62,360 nt of DNA from an uncultured SAR116 cluster alpha proteobacterium. GTDB lineage: Bacteria > Pseudomonadota > Alphaproteobacteria > Puniceispirillales > Marisalimonadaceae. The stretch spans positions 1-62,360 of the forward strand of contig CACAAB010000006.1 in assembly GCA_902530325.1 (NCBI GenBank), given 5' to 3'. Each line of letters opens with the position of its first letter. Position 1 is the first letter of the stretch. A model generated the notes under the pieces. The model had not been told where the DNA came from, made no database searches, and saw only the letters and a program-made list of their open reading frames with translations. Both the position numbers and the translations under genes were made by a program. Positions 18,329-29,475 of the stretch are shown in pieces.

Positions 18329-20401
18329 TTATTTTTTTTTATAATATGAACTCGTTTTAAAATTTGTATTAGGAATTGCCATCAAACCTAATTCTTTTTG
18401 TTGTAATTTTTTTATCTCATCTCGTATTCTTGCTGCTTCTTCAAATTCAAGATTGCTAGCTGCTTTCTCCATTTCGTTTTGGAGATCTTGAATTGATTCT
18501 TTTAAATTTTTTCCATTATTTTTTTTGTTTTTATTATCTTTATCATCATCATTATCACTTAGGTCTGCTAATATGTCAGAAATTTTGCTAATAACTGTTT
18601 TAGGAGTGATATTATTTTTTAAATTGTAACTTATTTGTTTTTTTCTTCTTCTATCAGTTTCGTCTATTGCGTATTGCATTGAACCTGTAATGTTATCAGC
18701 ATATAGAATTACTTTTCCTTCAACATGTCGTGCAGCACGACCAATAGTTTGTATCAATGAAGTTTTTGATCTTAAATAACCTTCCTTATCAGCGTCCAGA
18801 ATTGCTACTAATGCACACTCAGGGATATCTAACCCTTCTCTCAAAAGATTTATTCCAATCAAAACATCAAAAATACCTAGCCTTAAATCTCTTATTATTT
18901 CAATACGTTCTAAAGTGTCTACATCAGAGTGAATATATCTGACTTTTAAGCCTGCCTCAAACATATACTCACTTAAAGCTTCAGCCATTTTTTTTGTTAA
19001 GGTAGTAACTAATACTCTATTTCCTTTTTTTGATTGTTCCTTTGTTTCGTAAATAAGATCATCAACTTGAGTTTTTGTTGGTCTAATTGAAATTTCGGGA
19101 TCTACCAGGCCAGTTGGTCTCAGAGATTGTTCAACAAAAACACCGTTTGTTTTATTTAATTCCCATTCCCCAGGAGTGGCCGAAACATGAATAGTATTGG
19201 GTCTAAATGCTTCCCATTCCTCAAATTTTAAAGGTCTATTGTCCAAACAAGAAGGTAATCTAAAACCATATTCAGCTAAAGTTGATTTTCTTCTAAAGTC
19301 TCCTTTATACATAGCTCCTATCTGACTAACTGTGATATGACTTTCGTCAGTAAAAACAAGGGCGTCATCTGGTAAATATTCAAAAAGTGTAGGTGGAGGC
19401 TCCCCAGGATTTCTTCCTGAGAGGTATCTACTGTAGTTTTCTATTCCTGGACAAGTTCCAGCGGCCAACATCATTTCAAGATCAAAATTTGTTCTTTGTT
19501 CTAAGCGCTGTGCTTCTACCAATTTATTACTTTTATATAAAATTTCTAAATGACTTTTTAATTCTTCTTTAATAGATTTAATAGCTTCGTTCAATGTTGG
19601 TCTTGGTGTGACATAGTGCGAATTAGCATAAATTTTTATCGACTTTAATGATGTAAGTTTTTCGCCTGTTAGAGCATCTATTTCAAATAATTCTTCAATT
19701 TCATCTCCAAAAAGAGTTATTCTCCAGGCTACAGTTTCTAAGTGTGCAGGAAAAATTTCAACTATGTCACCTCTAACTCTAAAAGTGCCTCTTACAAATG
19801 ACATATCATTTCTTGTATATTGAAGTTCAGTAAATTGTCTCAGTAATGTTTGTCTAGGAATTTGTTGACCTTTTTTTAATTCAATTGTCATTTTTGAATA
19901 TGTTTCAACAGAACCGATACCATAAATACATGATACAGAAGCAACTATTATTACATCCTTTCTTTCAAGAAGAGCCCTTGTAGCAGAATGACGCATGCGA
20001 TCAATTTGATCATTAATACTAGATTCTTTTTCAATGTATGTATCAGATCTGGGAACATAGGCTTCTGGCTGATAATAATCATAATATGAAACAAAGTATT
20101 CAACTGCATTATTTGGAAAAAAATCTTTCATCTCTGCGTATAATTGTGCGGCCAATGTTTTATTAGGTGCCATTATCAATGAAGGTCTATTTAGTGAATT
20201 AATAATGTTTGCCATTGTAAATGTTTTACCAGAACCAGTTACCCCCAATAATACTTGATCTTTTTCATCATTTTGAATTCCAGAAACCAATTCTTTTATA
20301 GCCTCTGGTTGATCTCCTGTAGGTGTAAAGCTTGAATTTAAACTAAAAATGGATTTAGAGGGTATAATTATATTATTTTCAATTTTTTCAATATTATTCA
20401 T
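18329..20401 (-). CDS. uvrB: Excinuclease ABC subunit B
   Basis: UvrB is the damage-verifying helicase-like subunit of nucleotide excision repair. The 690-residue protein has Walker [13 protein letters not shown], the beta-hairpin region [18 protein letters not shown], the DESHIT motif and superfamily 2 helicase motifs through GRAARH. A C-terminal UVR motif ([20 protein letters not shown]) contacts UvrC. A Lys/Asn-rich, low-complexity linker precedes the UVR motif. Its adjacency to uvrC suggests co-transcription. Confidence 0.98.
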   Translation of the reverse strand: MNNIEKIENNIIIPSKSIFSLNSSFTPTGDQPEAIKELVSGIQNDEKDQVLLGVTGSGKTFTMANIINSLNRPSLIMAPNKTLAAQLYAEMKDFFPNNAVEYFVSYYDYYQPEAYVPRSDTYIEKESSINDQIDRMRHSATRALLERKDVIIVASVSCIYGIGSVETYSKMTIELKKGQQIPRQTLLRQFTELQYTRNDMSFVRGTFRVRGDIVEIFPAHLETVAWRITLFGDEIEELFEIDALTGEKLTSLKSIKIYANSHYVTPRPTLNEAIKSIKEELKSHLEILYKSNKLVEAQRLEQRTNFDLEMMLAAGTCPGIENYSRYLSGRNPGEPPPTLFEYLPDDALVFTDESHITVSQIGAMYKGDFRRKSTLAEYGFRLPSCLDNRPLKFEEWEAFRPNTIHVSATPGEWELNKTNGVFVEQSLRPTGLVDPEISIRPTKTQVDDLIYETKEQSKKGNRVLVTTLTKKMAEALSEYMFEAGLKVRYIHSDVDTLERIEIIRDLRLGIFDVLIGINLLREGLDIPECALVAILDADKEGYLRSKTSLIQTIGRAARHVEGKVILYADNITGSMQYAIDETDRRRKKQISYNLKNNITPKTVISKISDILADLSDNDDDKDNKNKKNNGKNLKESIQDLQNEMEKAASNLEFEEAARIRDEIKKLQQKELGLMAIPNTNFKTSSYYKKK

Positions 20402-20536
20402 ATTAATAAATTTTTGATTAGATATTTGAAGTAATTATGTATATCAAATAATAACTAATTAATTAATAAAAAAGATGTTAGTCTCAAATAAATTGTAGTA
20501 AAGCTAAATTGTAATCATATATTTTGGAGTAGTTAA

Positions 20537-21739
20537 ATGACTTTTATTTCTGACAGTTTAAATAGGATTAAACCTTCTGCAACAATGGTTATAACTGCAA
20601 AAGCTACTCAACTTAAAAGAGAGGGGAAAAAGGTCATTGGTTTATCATCTGGAGAACCTGATTTTGATACACCTCAACATGTTAAGCAAGCCGCCATTGA
20701 TGCAATTAATAGCGGATATACAAAATATACTAATATAGAAGGTATCCCAGAATTAAGACAATCAATTGTAGAAAAATTCAAAAAAGATAATGATTTAAAT
20801 TATGATGTAAGTAACGTCATTGTTGGAACTGGTGGAAAACAAATTTTGTTTAATGCTTTGATGAGTTCTTTGAATAAAGATGACGAGGTAATAATTCCAG
20901 CCCCTTATTGGGTTTCCTATCCTGATATGACATTATTAGCGGGTGGTAAACCAATATTTGTAGATTGTTCTTCAGAAACTAACTTTAAACTTACTGGTGA
21001 GGCTCTAGATAAGGTAATAACCAAAAATAGTAAATGGCTAATACTGAATAGTCCGTCTAATCCAACCGGATCGTGTTACTCCATAATTGAACTAGAAGAG
21101 ATCGCAAATGTAGTTAGAAAACATGAAAATTTATATGTAATGACAGACGATATTTATGAATATATTGTATATGATAACTTTAAATTTTATACTTTGGCGC
21201 AAGTTGCACCAGATTTAAAAGATAGAATTTTAACGGTAAATGGTGTTTCTAAAAGTTATTGTATGACTGGTTGGAGAATTGGTTATGCAGCAGGACCATC
21301 ATTACTTATCAAAGCAATGATTAAGATCCAAGGTCAATCGACATCTAATCCATCATCAATCTCACAGTATGCAGCATTAGCTGGTATAAGTGGAAGTAAA
21401 GAATTTTTAGAACCTTGTTTAAATGCCTTTGATGAAAGGAGACATCACGTCGTTGATAAACTTAATAGTATAGATGGTATTTCTTGCATTTTACCTGAAG
21501 GAGCGTTTTATGCTTACCCTAACGTATCAGGTTTAATAGGTAAGAAAACACAAAATGGAAAAATCCTCAAAAATGATTCTGAAATTGTAGAATGGCTTTT
21601 AGAGTCCGCCGAAGTTGCTGCAGTACCTGGGGTAGCTTTTGGTCTAGAACCATATTTTAGAGTGTCTTACGCAACTAGTTTAGAAGTTTTAAAAGAAGCA
21701 ATGAACAGAATCGAAAAAGCTGTTTTAACTCTTTCTTAA
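20537..21739 (+). CDS. aspC: Aspartate aminotransferase, class I/II fold
   Basis: This 400-residue fold-type I PLP aminotransferase is of the alphaproteobacterial AatA/Ib subgroup, converting aspartate and 2-oxoglutarate to oxaloacetate and glutamate. Visible are SSGEPDFDTP, NSPSNPTG, TDDIYEYIVY, the PLP-lysine motif VNGVSKSYCMTGWRIGY and FRVSYATS at the C-terminus. The ATG follows TTTGGAGTAG. Subgroup Ib enzymes may also accept prephenate or other substrates. It is followed by msrP after 16 bases. Confidence 0.93.
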   Translation: MTFISDSLNRIKPSATMVITAKATQLKREGKKVIGLSSGEPDFDTPQHVKQAAIDAINSGYTKYTNIEGIPELRQSIVEKFKKDNDLNYDVSNVIVGTGGKQILFNALMSSLNKDDEVIIPAPYWVSYPDMTLLAGGKPIFVDCSSETNFKLTGEALDKVITKNSKWLILNSPSNPTGSCYSIIELEEIANVVRKHENLYVMTDDIYEYIVYDNFKFYTLAQVAPDLKDRILTVNGVSKSYCMTGWRIGYAAGPSLLIKAMIKIQGQSTSNPSSISQYAALAGISGSKEFLEPCLNAFDERRHHVVDKLNSIDGISCILPEGAFYAYPNVSGLIGKKTQNGKILKNDSEIVEWLLESAEVAAVPGVAFGLEPYFRVSYATSLEVLKEAMNRIEKAVLTLS

Positions 21740-21755
21740 ATATTGAAGGTTTAAA

Positions 21756-22718
21756 ATGGCATTTTATAAAATAAAGAAAGTTTGGAAATTAAAAGATAAT
21801 AAAGTTACTCCAGAAAACTTTTATAATAGTAGAAGAGATTTTTTAAAAAAATTAGGTGCAGGCTCATTATTTTTACCAAGTGCATCATTAATAACTCTTC
21901 CTGCTTATAGTTCGCTTTATCCTCCGGAAGTGAATAAGTCTTATACAATCAGCAAACCCCTAACTCCTGAAAGTTTAGCGACAACTTATACAAATTTTTA
22001 TGAGTTTGGATCAAGTAAAAATATTTGGAGAAGAGCCTCTAAGCTAAAGACTGAACCCTGGTCAATAACTATCGATGGGTTGGTAGATAATCCAATGGTT
22101 ATTGACGTAAATGATTTAATAAAAAAACTTGGTGGTATTGAAGAGAGGGTTTATCGATTTAGATGTGTTGAAGCTTGGTCTATGACAGTGCCATGGGCGG
22201 GTTTCCCTTTAAATAAAATTTTATCACTAGTTGAGCCAAAAAAAGACGCAAAATTTTTAAAATTTGAAACTTTTTATGATCCTGAAATTGCGCCAGGTCA
22301 AAAACAAAAATGGTATCCATGGCCATATCAAGAAGGTATTACAATCGAGGAAGCTAAAAATGAACTAAGTTTTTTAGCTACTGGGATATATGGGAAAAAG
22401 TTGCCAAATCAAAATGGTGCTCCTTTTCGTCTTGTCTTGCCATGGAAATATGGTTTTAAGTCAATAAAATCAATTGTAAAGATAAGTTTCTTGGCTGAAA
22501 GGCCTATTGGTTTATGGGAAAAACTTGCTCCAAATGAATATGGTTTTTGGGCAAATGTTAATCCTAAAGTTTCTCATCCTAGATGGTCTCAAGAAACAGA
22601 ACAGCAGTTGGGCATTGATGGGAGAATACCTACTGTTAAATATAATGGTTATGAAGAGCAAGTTTCTTACTTGTACAAAGGATTAGAAAAAACTTTGCAG
22701 GATAAACTCTTTAGATAA
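21756..22718 (+). CDS. msrP: Periplasmic methionine sulfoxide reductase MsrP (YedY), molybdoenzyme
   Basis: MsrP repairs oxidised methionines of envelope proteins with a molybdopterin cofactor. The 320-residue protein has a Tat signal with RRDFLKK (residues 26-32) followed by a hydrophobic stretch ending near LPAYS. The Mo-ligating Cys is Cys137 in RFRCVEAWSM. PWAGFPL, the EGITIEEAKNELSF stretch and RLVLPWKYGFKSIK are family motifs. Its haem membrane partner MsrQ is not adjacent; SelO follows instead. moaDE lie about 6 kb away on the other strand. Confidence 0.95.
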   Translation: MAFYKIKKVWKLKDNKVTPENFYNSRRDFLKKLGAGSLFLPSASLITLPAYSSLYPPEVNKSYTISKPLTPESLATTYTNFYEFGSSKNIWRRASKLKTEPWSITIDGLVDNPMVIDVNDLIKKLGGIEERVYRFRCVEAWSMTVPWAGFPLNKILSLVEPKKDAKFLKFETFYDPEIAPGQKQKWYPWPYQEGITIEEAKNELSFLATGIYGKKLPNQNGAPFRLVLPWKYGFKSIKSIVKISFLAERPIGLWEKLAPNEYGFWANVNPKVSHPRWSQETEQQLGIDGRIPTVKYNGYEEQVSYLYKGLEKTLQDKLFR

Positions 22719-22736
22719 ACATGGTTTGGTTTATGA

Positions 22737-24164
22737 ATGATAAATAAAGCCAAAGTTGCAAATAATCATTTTAATTTAGGTGACTCCTTTTATCATATTG
22801 CCACACCAGCAAAGTTTCCTCGTCACATTTTAAGATTTAGAAATGATAGAGCTGCTAAATTACTTGACTTAGACCAATTAAGCGATAATGAGTGGATTAA
22901 ATATTTTGGTAAATTTGAAAAACTTCCCGGGTGTCTTCATAAGCCATTAGCATTAAAATATCATGGCCATCAATTTGGTTATTATAATCCTGACTTAGGT
23001 GACGGAAGAGGGTTTCTGCTAGCACAAATTTTAGATAAAAATAATATTTTATGGGATTTAGGTACAAAAGGATCTGGACAAACAAAATATAGTAGAGGAG
23101 GGGATGGTAGACTTACTTTAAAAGGGGCAGTAAGAGAATTATTAGCAACTGAATTTTTGACTGCTTTAGGTGTGTCCACGAGTCAAACTTTTTCCATTAT
23201 TGAAACTGCAGAAGAATTGCAAAGAAATGATGAACCCTCTCCAACAAGATCAGCTGTAATGGTTAGAAGAAGTAATAGTCACATTAGAATAGGTACCTTT
23301 CAAAGATTAAAATATTTAAATGAATATGATAATATTGCTTTATTACTAAACCATCTCTGTCAAAATTATTTTACTAATATTAAATCCAACAAAAGTATAA
23401 AATTTTTAGCTGAAGATATATTTTTGGAATGTGTAAAAAGAATTGCAGAATCAATTGGAAGGATTATTATTTCAGGTTTTGTTCATGGAGTTTTAAATAC
23501 AGATAATTTTAATGTTACTGGAGAAGTGTTTGATTATGGCCCTTGGAGATTCATAGAATTTGCAAATACTTCTTTTACGGCTGCTTATTTTGATAATAAT
23601 GGAAGATATTCTTTTGGGAGACAACCTGAGGCTGCGTTATGGGCATTAACGCAGTTAGGAAAAAGTTTGGATAAGTTTATAGACGAAAAAATAATAATTG
23701 AAACTTTGAGCCAGTTTTCTAAAAACTTTCATCAATCAATGAAAAAACATTTTTGTTGGAGAATGGGAATTGAAGATATTGATAGTAAAAATCTAAGTGA
23801 AATAATGACAACATTATTAAATGAAAGCGAAAAGAATAAAATTGATTATGCTAATATGTTTTATGATTTCTATGGAGGGGGAAGTTCGATTATAGATTGT
23901 ATCAAAACTAATTACGGAAAAAAATATAAAATTAATGAATTTTCAAAAGTTATTGCAATTTTGAAACAAAGCTTGCCAGCTAAGGGTGCTTTAGAAAAGA
24001 AACATGAGTTAGATAAGAATAGGCAAAATATGTTAATAAGTGAAGTAGAGCATATATGGAGTGAAATAGACAAAAATAACAACTGGGAATTATTAAAAGA
24101 GAAGGTTTATAATATAAGAAAACTTGGAAACTTAATGGAATCCGAAAAACTTGTTAACATGTAA
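22737..24164 (+). CDS. selO: Protein adenylyltransferase SelO (YdiU family pseudokinase)
   Basis: SelO transfers AMP from ATP onto Ser, Thr or Tyr hydroxyls of proteins and is linked to redox stress. The 475-residue protein shows LGDGRGFLLAQI, LGTKGSGQTKYSRGGDGR, RELLATEFL and the catalytic/metal-binding HGVLNTDNFNVTG with downstream DYGPWRF. Bacterial SelO usually lacks the C-terminal selenocysteine of animals, as here. It starts 18 bases after msrP and its 3' end overlaps the convergent ELM1-family gene by 33 bases. Confidence 0.93.
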   Translation: MINKAKVANNHFNLGDSFYHIATPAKFPRHILRFRNDRAAKLLDLDQLSDNEWIKYFGKFEKLPGCLHKPLALKYHGHQFGYYNPDLGDGRGFLLAQILDKNNILWDLGTKGSGQTKYSRGGDGRLTLKGAVRELLATEFLTALGVSTSQTFSIIETAEELQRNDEPSPTRSAVMVRRSNSHIRIGTFQRLKYLNEYDNIALLLNHLCQNYFTNIKSNKSIKFLAEDIFLECVKRIAESIGRIIISGFVHGVLNTDNFNVTGEVFDYGPWRFIEFANTSFTAAYFDNNGRYSFGRQPEAALWALTQLGKSLDKFIDEKIIIETLSQFSKNFHQSMKKHFCWRMGIEDIDSKNLSEIMTTLLNESEKNKIDYANMFYDFYGGGSSIIDCIKTNYGKKYKINEFSKVIAILKQSLPAKGALEKKHELDKNRQNMLISEVEHIWSEIDKNNNWELLKEKVYNIRKLGNLMESEKLVNM

Positions 24165-25040
24165 AATGGAATTTTCGTTTGTATGAAGTTTGTTTTTTTT
24201 AAATTTAAATAAATCACCTTCATAGTTTTTAACAATATTTAATTCCTGAAGATTTGATATAAAAGATGAAATCTTTTTATTCTCTTTTGAAAAGTGTGAA
24301 ATAAATAAGGGCTTTGAGAGCGTGCTTATTTCTGAAATCATGTTAACGCTATCACTAGTAACTATAATGTAATCAATTATTTTCAAAATTTGTGGATAAG
24401 GGTTATTTTCATTTGGAGAAAATATCTTAAAATCACTTAAATGTTTTGAGAAGGCAGATTCTAATATTTTAATCGCTTTGTTCGGTGTTCTTCTAGACAC
24501 AGTAACTATCAATTTTGCATCTAAGTTTTTGATACCATTTATTACCTTAGTGCAGAGATTATAATATTCGGAATTCTGAGGTTTTTGTTTTTTGCTGTTA
24601 CCTCCAACCATCAATAAAACAGTTTTATTTTTTGTTTTTACTTTATTAAGACTTGGTTCTTTAAATTTTTTTATATCTTTTTCATCAAAAAAAGAAAGGG
24701 CACCTTTTGTTTGAATTACGTTTTTAGCTTTTATCCTATCGTGTTCAGGAATTAATAACAAATCGAAATTATTCAGAGATAATTTAGGGTTTTGGATATG
24801 TATAGTTTTAACATTGTTTTTTAAAATAGATTTGAGCGCTATTGATGAACCAGCCATCCTTCTACCAGTTGTAATAATAATTGAAGGTAATGAATCTGTA
24901 AGTAATTTTTGTCGTAAGAAATATGGAACATAGATTTTTCCCAATAAAGGAAATTTTTTCAAAAGATATGGAGGATTATAATGAATTAACTTAAAATTTT
25001 TTTTCAACATTTTTGCTAAAGCAACTGATTGATTTTCCAT
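24132..25040 (-). CDS. ELM1/GtrOC1-family putative glycosyltransferase, disturbed N-terminus
   Basis: This protein resembles the ELM1 family (DUF1022), named for plant mitochondrial fission factors and present in most alphaproteobacteria. A GT-B glycosyltransferase-like fold is assumed. The first ATG gives 302 residues starting MENQSVALAKML. The family N-terminus WIISDGTKG is in the same frame upstream (about 25041-25067), but that frame has no ATG, GTG or TTG before its stop near 25128. An out-of-frame ATG at 25075 would yield MK-TWIISDGTKGMENQ if one base were inserted. Conserved later parts include TTGRRMAGSS, LLMVGGNSK and YIIVTSDSVNMISE. A real frameshift, an unusual start or a sequence error are all possible. 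Confidence 0.78.
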   Translation of the reverse strand: MENQSVALAKMLKKNFKLIHYNPPYLLKKFPLLGKIYVPYFLRQKLLTDSLPSIIITTGRRMAGSSIALKSILKNNVKTIHIQNPKLSLNNFDLLLIPEHDRIKAKNVIQTKGALSFFDEKDIKKFKEPSLNKVKTKNKTVLLMVGGNSKKQKPQNSEYYNLCTKVINGIKNLDAKLIVTVSRRTPNKAIKILESAFSKHLSDFKIFSPNENNPYPQILKIIDYIIVTSDSVNMISEISTLSKPLFISHFSKENKKISSFISNLQELNIVKNYEGDLFKFKKNKLHTNENSILHVNKFFGFH

Positions 25041-25228
25041 ACCTTTGGTACCATCTGATATTATCCAAGTTTCATTTTTACTTAATGTCTTTATATTTTT
25101 TGCCTTTAATGTTCTATGAAATTCTAATTAAAAAAACATTTCTTGAAATAAAATTGTGTATTTTGTGGCTATATATTAATATTATTACAATAGTTTTCTA
25201 ATCTTTATTATAAAGAAGTATTGATTAA

Positions 25229-25714
25229 ATGAAAAATGAAAAAAACAAATTAGATAATATTGATTTAAAAATACTGAATGAGTTGCAAAAGAATGGTGAT
25301 ATTACTAATGTACAGCTTGCTAAGTTAGTAGATATTTCACCTCCATCTTGTTTAAGAAGAGTTAAATCATTAGAAAAAAAAAAATTAATTCTTGGTTATA
25401 ATGCTATTGTTAACCCAGAATTGTTAGGTTTCAAAGTTATCGTATTTGCCTATGTAGGACTTGAAAGTCAAGCTGAAAATGATCTAAAGACATTTGAAAG
25501 TTATATATCTAATTTTCCTGAGGTCAGGGAATGTCATATGCTTGTCGGTGAAGTTGATTTTCTATTAAAAATAGTTGCCAAAGATTGGGACGATTTTCAG
25601 TTTTTTTTAACAAAAAATCTGACGCAGGCGCCAAAAGTAAGTAATGTCAAAACTTCGTTAAATATTAGGAGTGTTAAAAAGTTACCAGGTATACCCTTTG
25701 AAACTATGATTTAG
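25229..25714 (+). CDS. Lrp/AsnC family transcriptional regulator
   Basis: This 161-residue regulator has an N-terminal winged helix-turn-helix (LDNIDLKILNELQKNGDIT, then QLAKLVDISPPSCLRRVKSL) and a C-terminal RAM/AsnC ligand domain (ECHMLVGEVDFLLKIVAKD). Family members sense amino acids and form dimers to octamers. Nearby amino-acid genes include the aminotransferase upstream, but the regulated genes are unknown. Its 3' end overlaps greA by 11 bases, convergently. Confidence 0.92.
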   Translation: MKNEKNKLDNIDLKILNELQKNGDITNVQLAKLVDISPPSCLRRVKSLEKKKLILGYNAIVNPELLGFKVIVFAYVGLESQAENDLKTFESYISNFPEVRECHMLVGEVDFLLKIVAKDWDDFQFFLTKNLTQAPKVSNVKTSLNIRSVKKLPGIPFETMI

Positions 25715-26183
25715 GTATCTCGATAGATAAAATCTCATAATGCTTCGTGCCACTTGGAGTTTTAACAACAACTGACATGCCTTCTTCTTTTCCTATCAGT
25801 GCCTTCGCTATTGGGGATACAATAGATATAAGACCTTTTTCTAAGTTTGCTTCGTAAGGCCCTACTATTTGATAATTCATTTCTTGCTCATTGTCTTGAT
25901 CTATTATATTTACCTTAGCACCAAAAGTAACAGTTTCACCTGAGAGTCTACTTAGATCAATTACTTCTGCTCTACTAATTACATCTTCAAGTTCTGAAAT
26001 GCGACCTTCTATAAATGCTTGTTTTTCCTTTGCGGCATGATATTCAGCGTTTTCTTTTAAATCACCATGCTCTCTAGCTGTGGAAATCGACTGTATTACC
26101 TGAGGCCTTTCAATTTTCTTTAAATTATCTAATTCAAGCTTAATTTTTTCTAATCCAGAAAATGTAAACGGTACTTTTTCCAT
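25704..26183 (-). CDS. greA: Transcription elongation factor GreA
   Basis: GreA rescues backtracked RNA polymerase by stimulating transcript cleavage. The 159-residue protein has the N-terminal coiled coil with RPQVIQSISTAREHGDLKENAEYHAAKEKQ in its expected place, which includes the acidic tip residues. The C-terminal FKBP-like domain has IVSPIAKALIGKEEG. It lies 52 bases downstream of carB on the same strand, the usual alphaproteobacterial carA-carB-greA order. Confidence 0.97.
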   Translation of the reverse strand: MEKVPFTFSGLEKIKLELDNLKKIERPQVIQSISTAREHGDLKENAEYHAAKEKQAFIEGRISELEDVISRAEVIDLSRLSGETVTFGAKVNIIDQDNEQEMNYQIVGPYEANLEKGLISIVSPIAKALIGKEEGMSVVVKTPSGTKHYEILSIEIPKS

Positions 26184-26235
26184 AGAAATGTTTCCATTAA
26201 TTAAAATTTAATTAATTATAATACATAAATATATT

Positions 26236-29200
26236 TTATTCAAAATATGATTGAAGAGATTTTATATTTAATTGTGAACTCTTTAGAGCTTTTATAGCAA
26301 GAGTTGCTGCATCAGCTCCTTGGATAGTAGTATAGTAAGGTATTTTATTCAAAAGTGCAGTTTGCCTTAGAGAAAAACTATCTTTTATTGAATTTCTTCC
26401 TTCTGCCGTATTTATTACAAGTTGGATCTCTTTAGATAACATGGCATCAACAGCGTTTGGTCTACCTTCAATGACTTTTTTTATATATTGTGTCTGGATT
26501 TTATTCTCGTTCAAATATTTTGCAGTTCCTGCAGTTGCGCAAATTGTAAAGCCTAAATTTTTAAGATTAGTGGCTATAGCTACAATATTTTTTTTGTCAT
26601 CATCTTTTATTGAGATGAAGACTTTACCTTCTAGAGGTAAGTTTATACTTGCCCCAAGTTGACTTTTCGCAAAGGCTTCTCCAAAAGTTAAACCTATGCC
26701 CATTACTTCACCTGTAGACTTCATTTCTGGACCAAGTATTACATCTGTTCCAGGAAATCTTGCGAAAGGGAAGACTGCCTCTTTAACGGATATGTGATTA
26801 ATATCTTTATTTAATAATTTAAAATCATATAATCTTTTACCTATCATTATTTGTGACGCAATCTTAACAAGTGGTATTCCAGTTGATTTGGCGACAAAAG
26901 GTATTGTTCTGCTTCCACGAGGGTTAACTTCTAATATAAATATTTTTTTATTTTGAATTGCAAATTGTATGTTTATGAAGCCAATAACATTCAAAGATTT
27001 TGCAAGTTTTTTAGTTTGTAAAATTATTTCATCAATTATTTTTTTATCCAGAGTTTGGGGAGGAAGAGCGCATGCAGAGTCTCCAGAATGTATCCCTGCC
27101 TCTTCTATATGTTCCATAATACCTGCAATGAATGTTTCATTTCCATCTGAAATAGCATCAACATCAACCTCTATTGCGTTTTTTAAAAAACTATCAATTA
27201 AAACTGGGTTATCACCAGAAACTTGTACTGCTTCATTTATATATGTTTGTAATTGGTCTTGATTATGTACTATTTCCATAGCACGACCACCAAGAACGTA
27301 ACTAGGTCTTATTACTACGGGAAAACCAATTTTTTTGGCAATTTTGGAGGCTTCAAATTTACTGCTTGCTACATCATTTAAGGGTTGATTTAATTTTAAA
27401 TTTTGTAATAATTGTTTAAAACTTTTTCTATCTTCAGCTAAATCAATTGCTTCAACCGAAGTTCCTAAAATTTTAACGCCAACTTTTTCCAAACTGGCAG
27501 CAATTTTGAGCGGAGTTTGTCCTCCTAATTGAACAATCACGCCAATTACAGTACCGTTTTGCTTTTCTTTTTCAATAATTGAAAAAACATCCTCGTGACT
27601 GAGAGGTTCAAAATATAGCTTGTCTGAAGTATCGTAGTCAGTTGATACAGTTTCAGGGTTACAATTAATCATTATTGTCTCAAACCCAGCATCTGATAAA
27701 CTATAAGCTGCATGAACACAACAATAATCAAATTCTATTCCTTGCCCAATTCTATTAGGGCCTCCTCCTAGTATAACAACTTTATTTTTTTTTGAAGGAT
27801 AAGATTCACACTCATTATTTCTATTTTGTTCGTATGTACTGTAAAGATATGCAGTTTCAGAAAAAAACTCTGCAGCACATGTATCAACTCTTTTATATGA
27901 TGGAAAAACTCTAAACTTTGATCTAAGTTCATGGATTTTTTCAACATTAATTTGAGTTATTTCAGAGATACGTTTATCAGAAAATCCCATAGATTTTACA
28001 TTCCTTAGCAATGTCTCATTCATAGCAAAATCATTTGATTTCAGATATTTCTCCACTTGTACTATACCTAAAATTTGTTCTAAAAACCATTTATCCCAAC
28101 CTGTAATATTAGAAATTTCTTCAATTGAAATTTTATTTCTTAAAGCTGTTGCTATTCTCAATATTCTTTCTGGGACTTGTTCAGCTAGCCAGCCAGAAAT
28201 AATATCTTTATTATTTAAATTTTCATTTTGATATGGGAAAAACACATCATTTAGACCAGATAAACCAGTTTCAAGAGATCTCAATGCTTTTTGAAGAGAC
28301 TCTTGAAAAGACCTGCCAATGGCCATTGCTTCGCCAACTGATTTCATAGATGTAGACAAAAAATTATCACAACCATGAAATTTTTCGAAAGTAAAGCGAG
28401 GGATTTTTGTTACAACATAGTCTATTGTAGGTTCGAAACTAGCAGGTGTAGATTTTGTGATATCGTTTTGTAATTCATCTAAACTATACCCAACAGCAAG
28501 TTTAGAAGCAATTTTAGCTATAGGGAATCCTGTTGCTTTCGATGCAAGGGCAGATGATCTACTTACTCTGGGGTTCATTTCGATCACAATTAGTCTACCA
28601 TTAGATGGGTTAAGAGCAAATTGTACATTTGAACCACCTGTATCAACCCCAATCTCCCGTAAAACTGCAATGCTCGCATTTCGCATCTTTTGATATTCTT
28701 TGTCAGTTAAAGTCAATGCTGGTGCCACCGTAATAGAGTCTCCTGTATGAACCCCCATTGGATCAACATTTTCAATAGAGCATATTATAATACAGTTATC
28801 TGCATTATCTCTTACCACCTCCATTTCATATTCTTTCCAACCTAACAGTGATTCTTCGATAAGGACTTCCGATGTAGGAGACAATTTTAGACCATTTGAT
28901 ACAATTTCAAGAAATTCTTCTTTATTATAAGCTATACCACCTCCCTCTCCACCGAGTGTGAAAGAAGGTCTTATTATTGCAGGTAACCCAACAAAATCTA
29001 ATGATGAAATCGCTTGATCAAGATTTTTTGCTATTTTGGCTTTCGCAGATTCTAAACCAATTTTATTCATACTTTTTTTGAATAATTCACGATCTTCTGC
29101 TTTATTTATTGATTCAGGTTTTGCTCCAATGATTTCAACATTATATCTAGTTAGAATACCTGAATTGTATAGATCTAAAGTGGCATTAAGTGCTGTTTGT

Positions 29201-29475
29201 CCTCCCATAGTTGGTAGAATTGCATCTGGCTTTTCAATTTGTATTATTTTTTCTATGGTATTTCTTTCTATTGGCTCAATATATGTTGAATCAGCCATAA
29301 TAGGATCTGTCATAATAGTTGCAGGATTAGAATTGATTAGTATTACTCTAATACCTTCTTCTCTAAGTGCTTTACAAGCTTGAGCTCCCGAGTAATCAAA
29401 TTCGCAAGCTTGTCCAATTACTATAGGCCCTGCTCCAATAATTAAAACTGAATTGATATCTTTACGTTTTGGCAT
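26236..29475 (-). CDS. carB: Carbamoyl-phosphate synthase large subunit
   Basis: CarB makes carbamoyl phosphate from bicarbonate, ammonia and two ATP for pyrimidine and arginine synthesis. The 1079-residue protein has two homologous ATP-grasp halves ([19 protein letters not shown] and [19 protein letters not shown] begin each) and [17 protein letters not shown] and [17 protein letters not shown] as matching metal-site segments. A C-terminal MGS-like allosteric domain follows. Its start overlaps the carA 3' end by 14 bases, suggesting coupling for stoichiometric expression. Confidence 0.98.
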   Translation of the reverse strand: MPKRKDINSVLIIGAGPIVIGQACEFDYSGAQACKALREEGIRVILINSNPATIMTDPIMADSTYIEPIERNTIEKIIQIEKPDAILPTMGGQTALNATLDLYNSGILTRYNVEIIGAKPESINKAEDRELFKKSMNKIGLESAKAKIAKNLDQAISSLDFVGLPAIIRPSFTLGGEGGGIAYNKEEFLEIVSNGLKLSPTSEVLIEESLLGWKEYEMEVVRDNADNCIIICSIENVDPMGVHTGDSITVAPALTLTDKEYQKMRNASIAVLREIGVDTGGSNVQFALNPSNGRLIVIEMNPRVSRSSALASKATGFPIAKIASKLAVGYSLDELQNDITKSTPASFEPTIDYVVTKIPRFTFEKFHGCDNFLSTSMKSVGEAMAIGRSFQESLQKALRSLETGLSGLNDVFFPYQNENLNNKDIISGWLAEQVPERILRIATALRNKISIEEISNITGWDKWFLEQILGIVQVEKYLKSNDFAMNETLLRNVKSMGFSDKRISEITQINVEKIHELRSKFRVFPSYKRVDTCAAEFFSETAYLYSTYEQNRNNECESYPSKKNKVVILGGGPNRIGQGIEFDYCCVHAAYSLSDAGFETIMINCNPETVSTDYDTSDKLYFEPLSHEDVFSIIEKEKQNGTVIGVIVQLGGQTPLKIAASLEKVGVKILGTSVEAIDLAEDRKSFKQLLQNLKLNQPLNDVASSKFEASKIAKKIGFPVVIRPSYVLGGRAMEIVHNQDQLQTYINEAVQVSGDNPVLIDSFLKNAIEVDVDAISDGNETFIAGIMEHIEEAGIHSGDSACALPPQTLDKKIIDEIILQTKKLAKSLNVIGFINIQFAIQNKKIFILEVNPRGSRTIPFVAKSTGIPLVKIASQIMIGKRLYDFKLLNKDINHISVKEAVFPFARFPGTDVILGPEMKSTGEVMGIGLTFGEAFAKSQLGASINLPLEGKVFISIKDDDKKNIVAIATNLKNLGFTICATAGTAKYLNENKIQTQYIKKVIEGRPNAVDAMLSKEIQLVINTAEGRNSIKDSFSLRQTALLNKIPYYTTIQGADAATLAIKALKSSQLNIKSLQSYFE

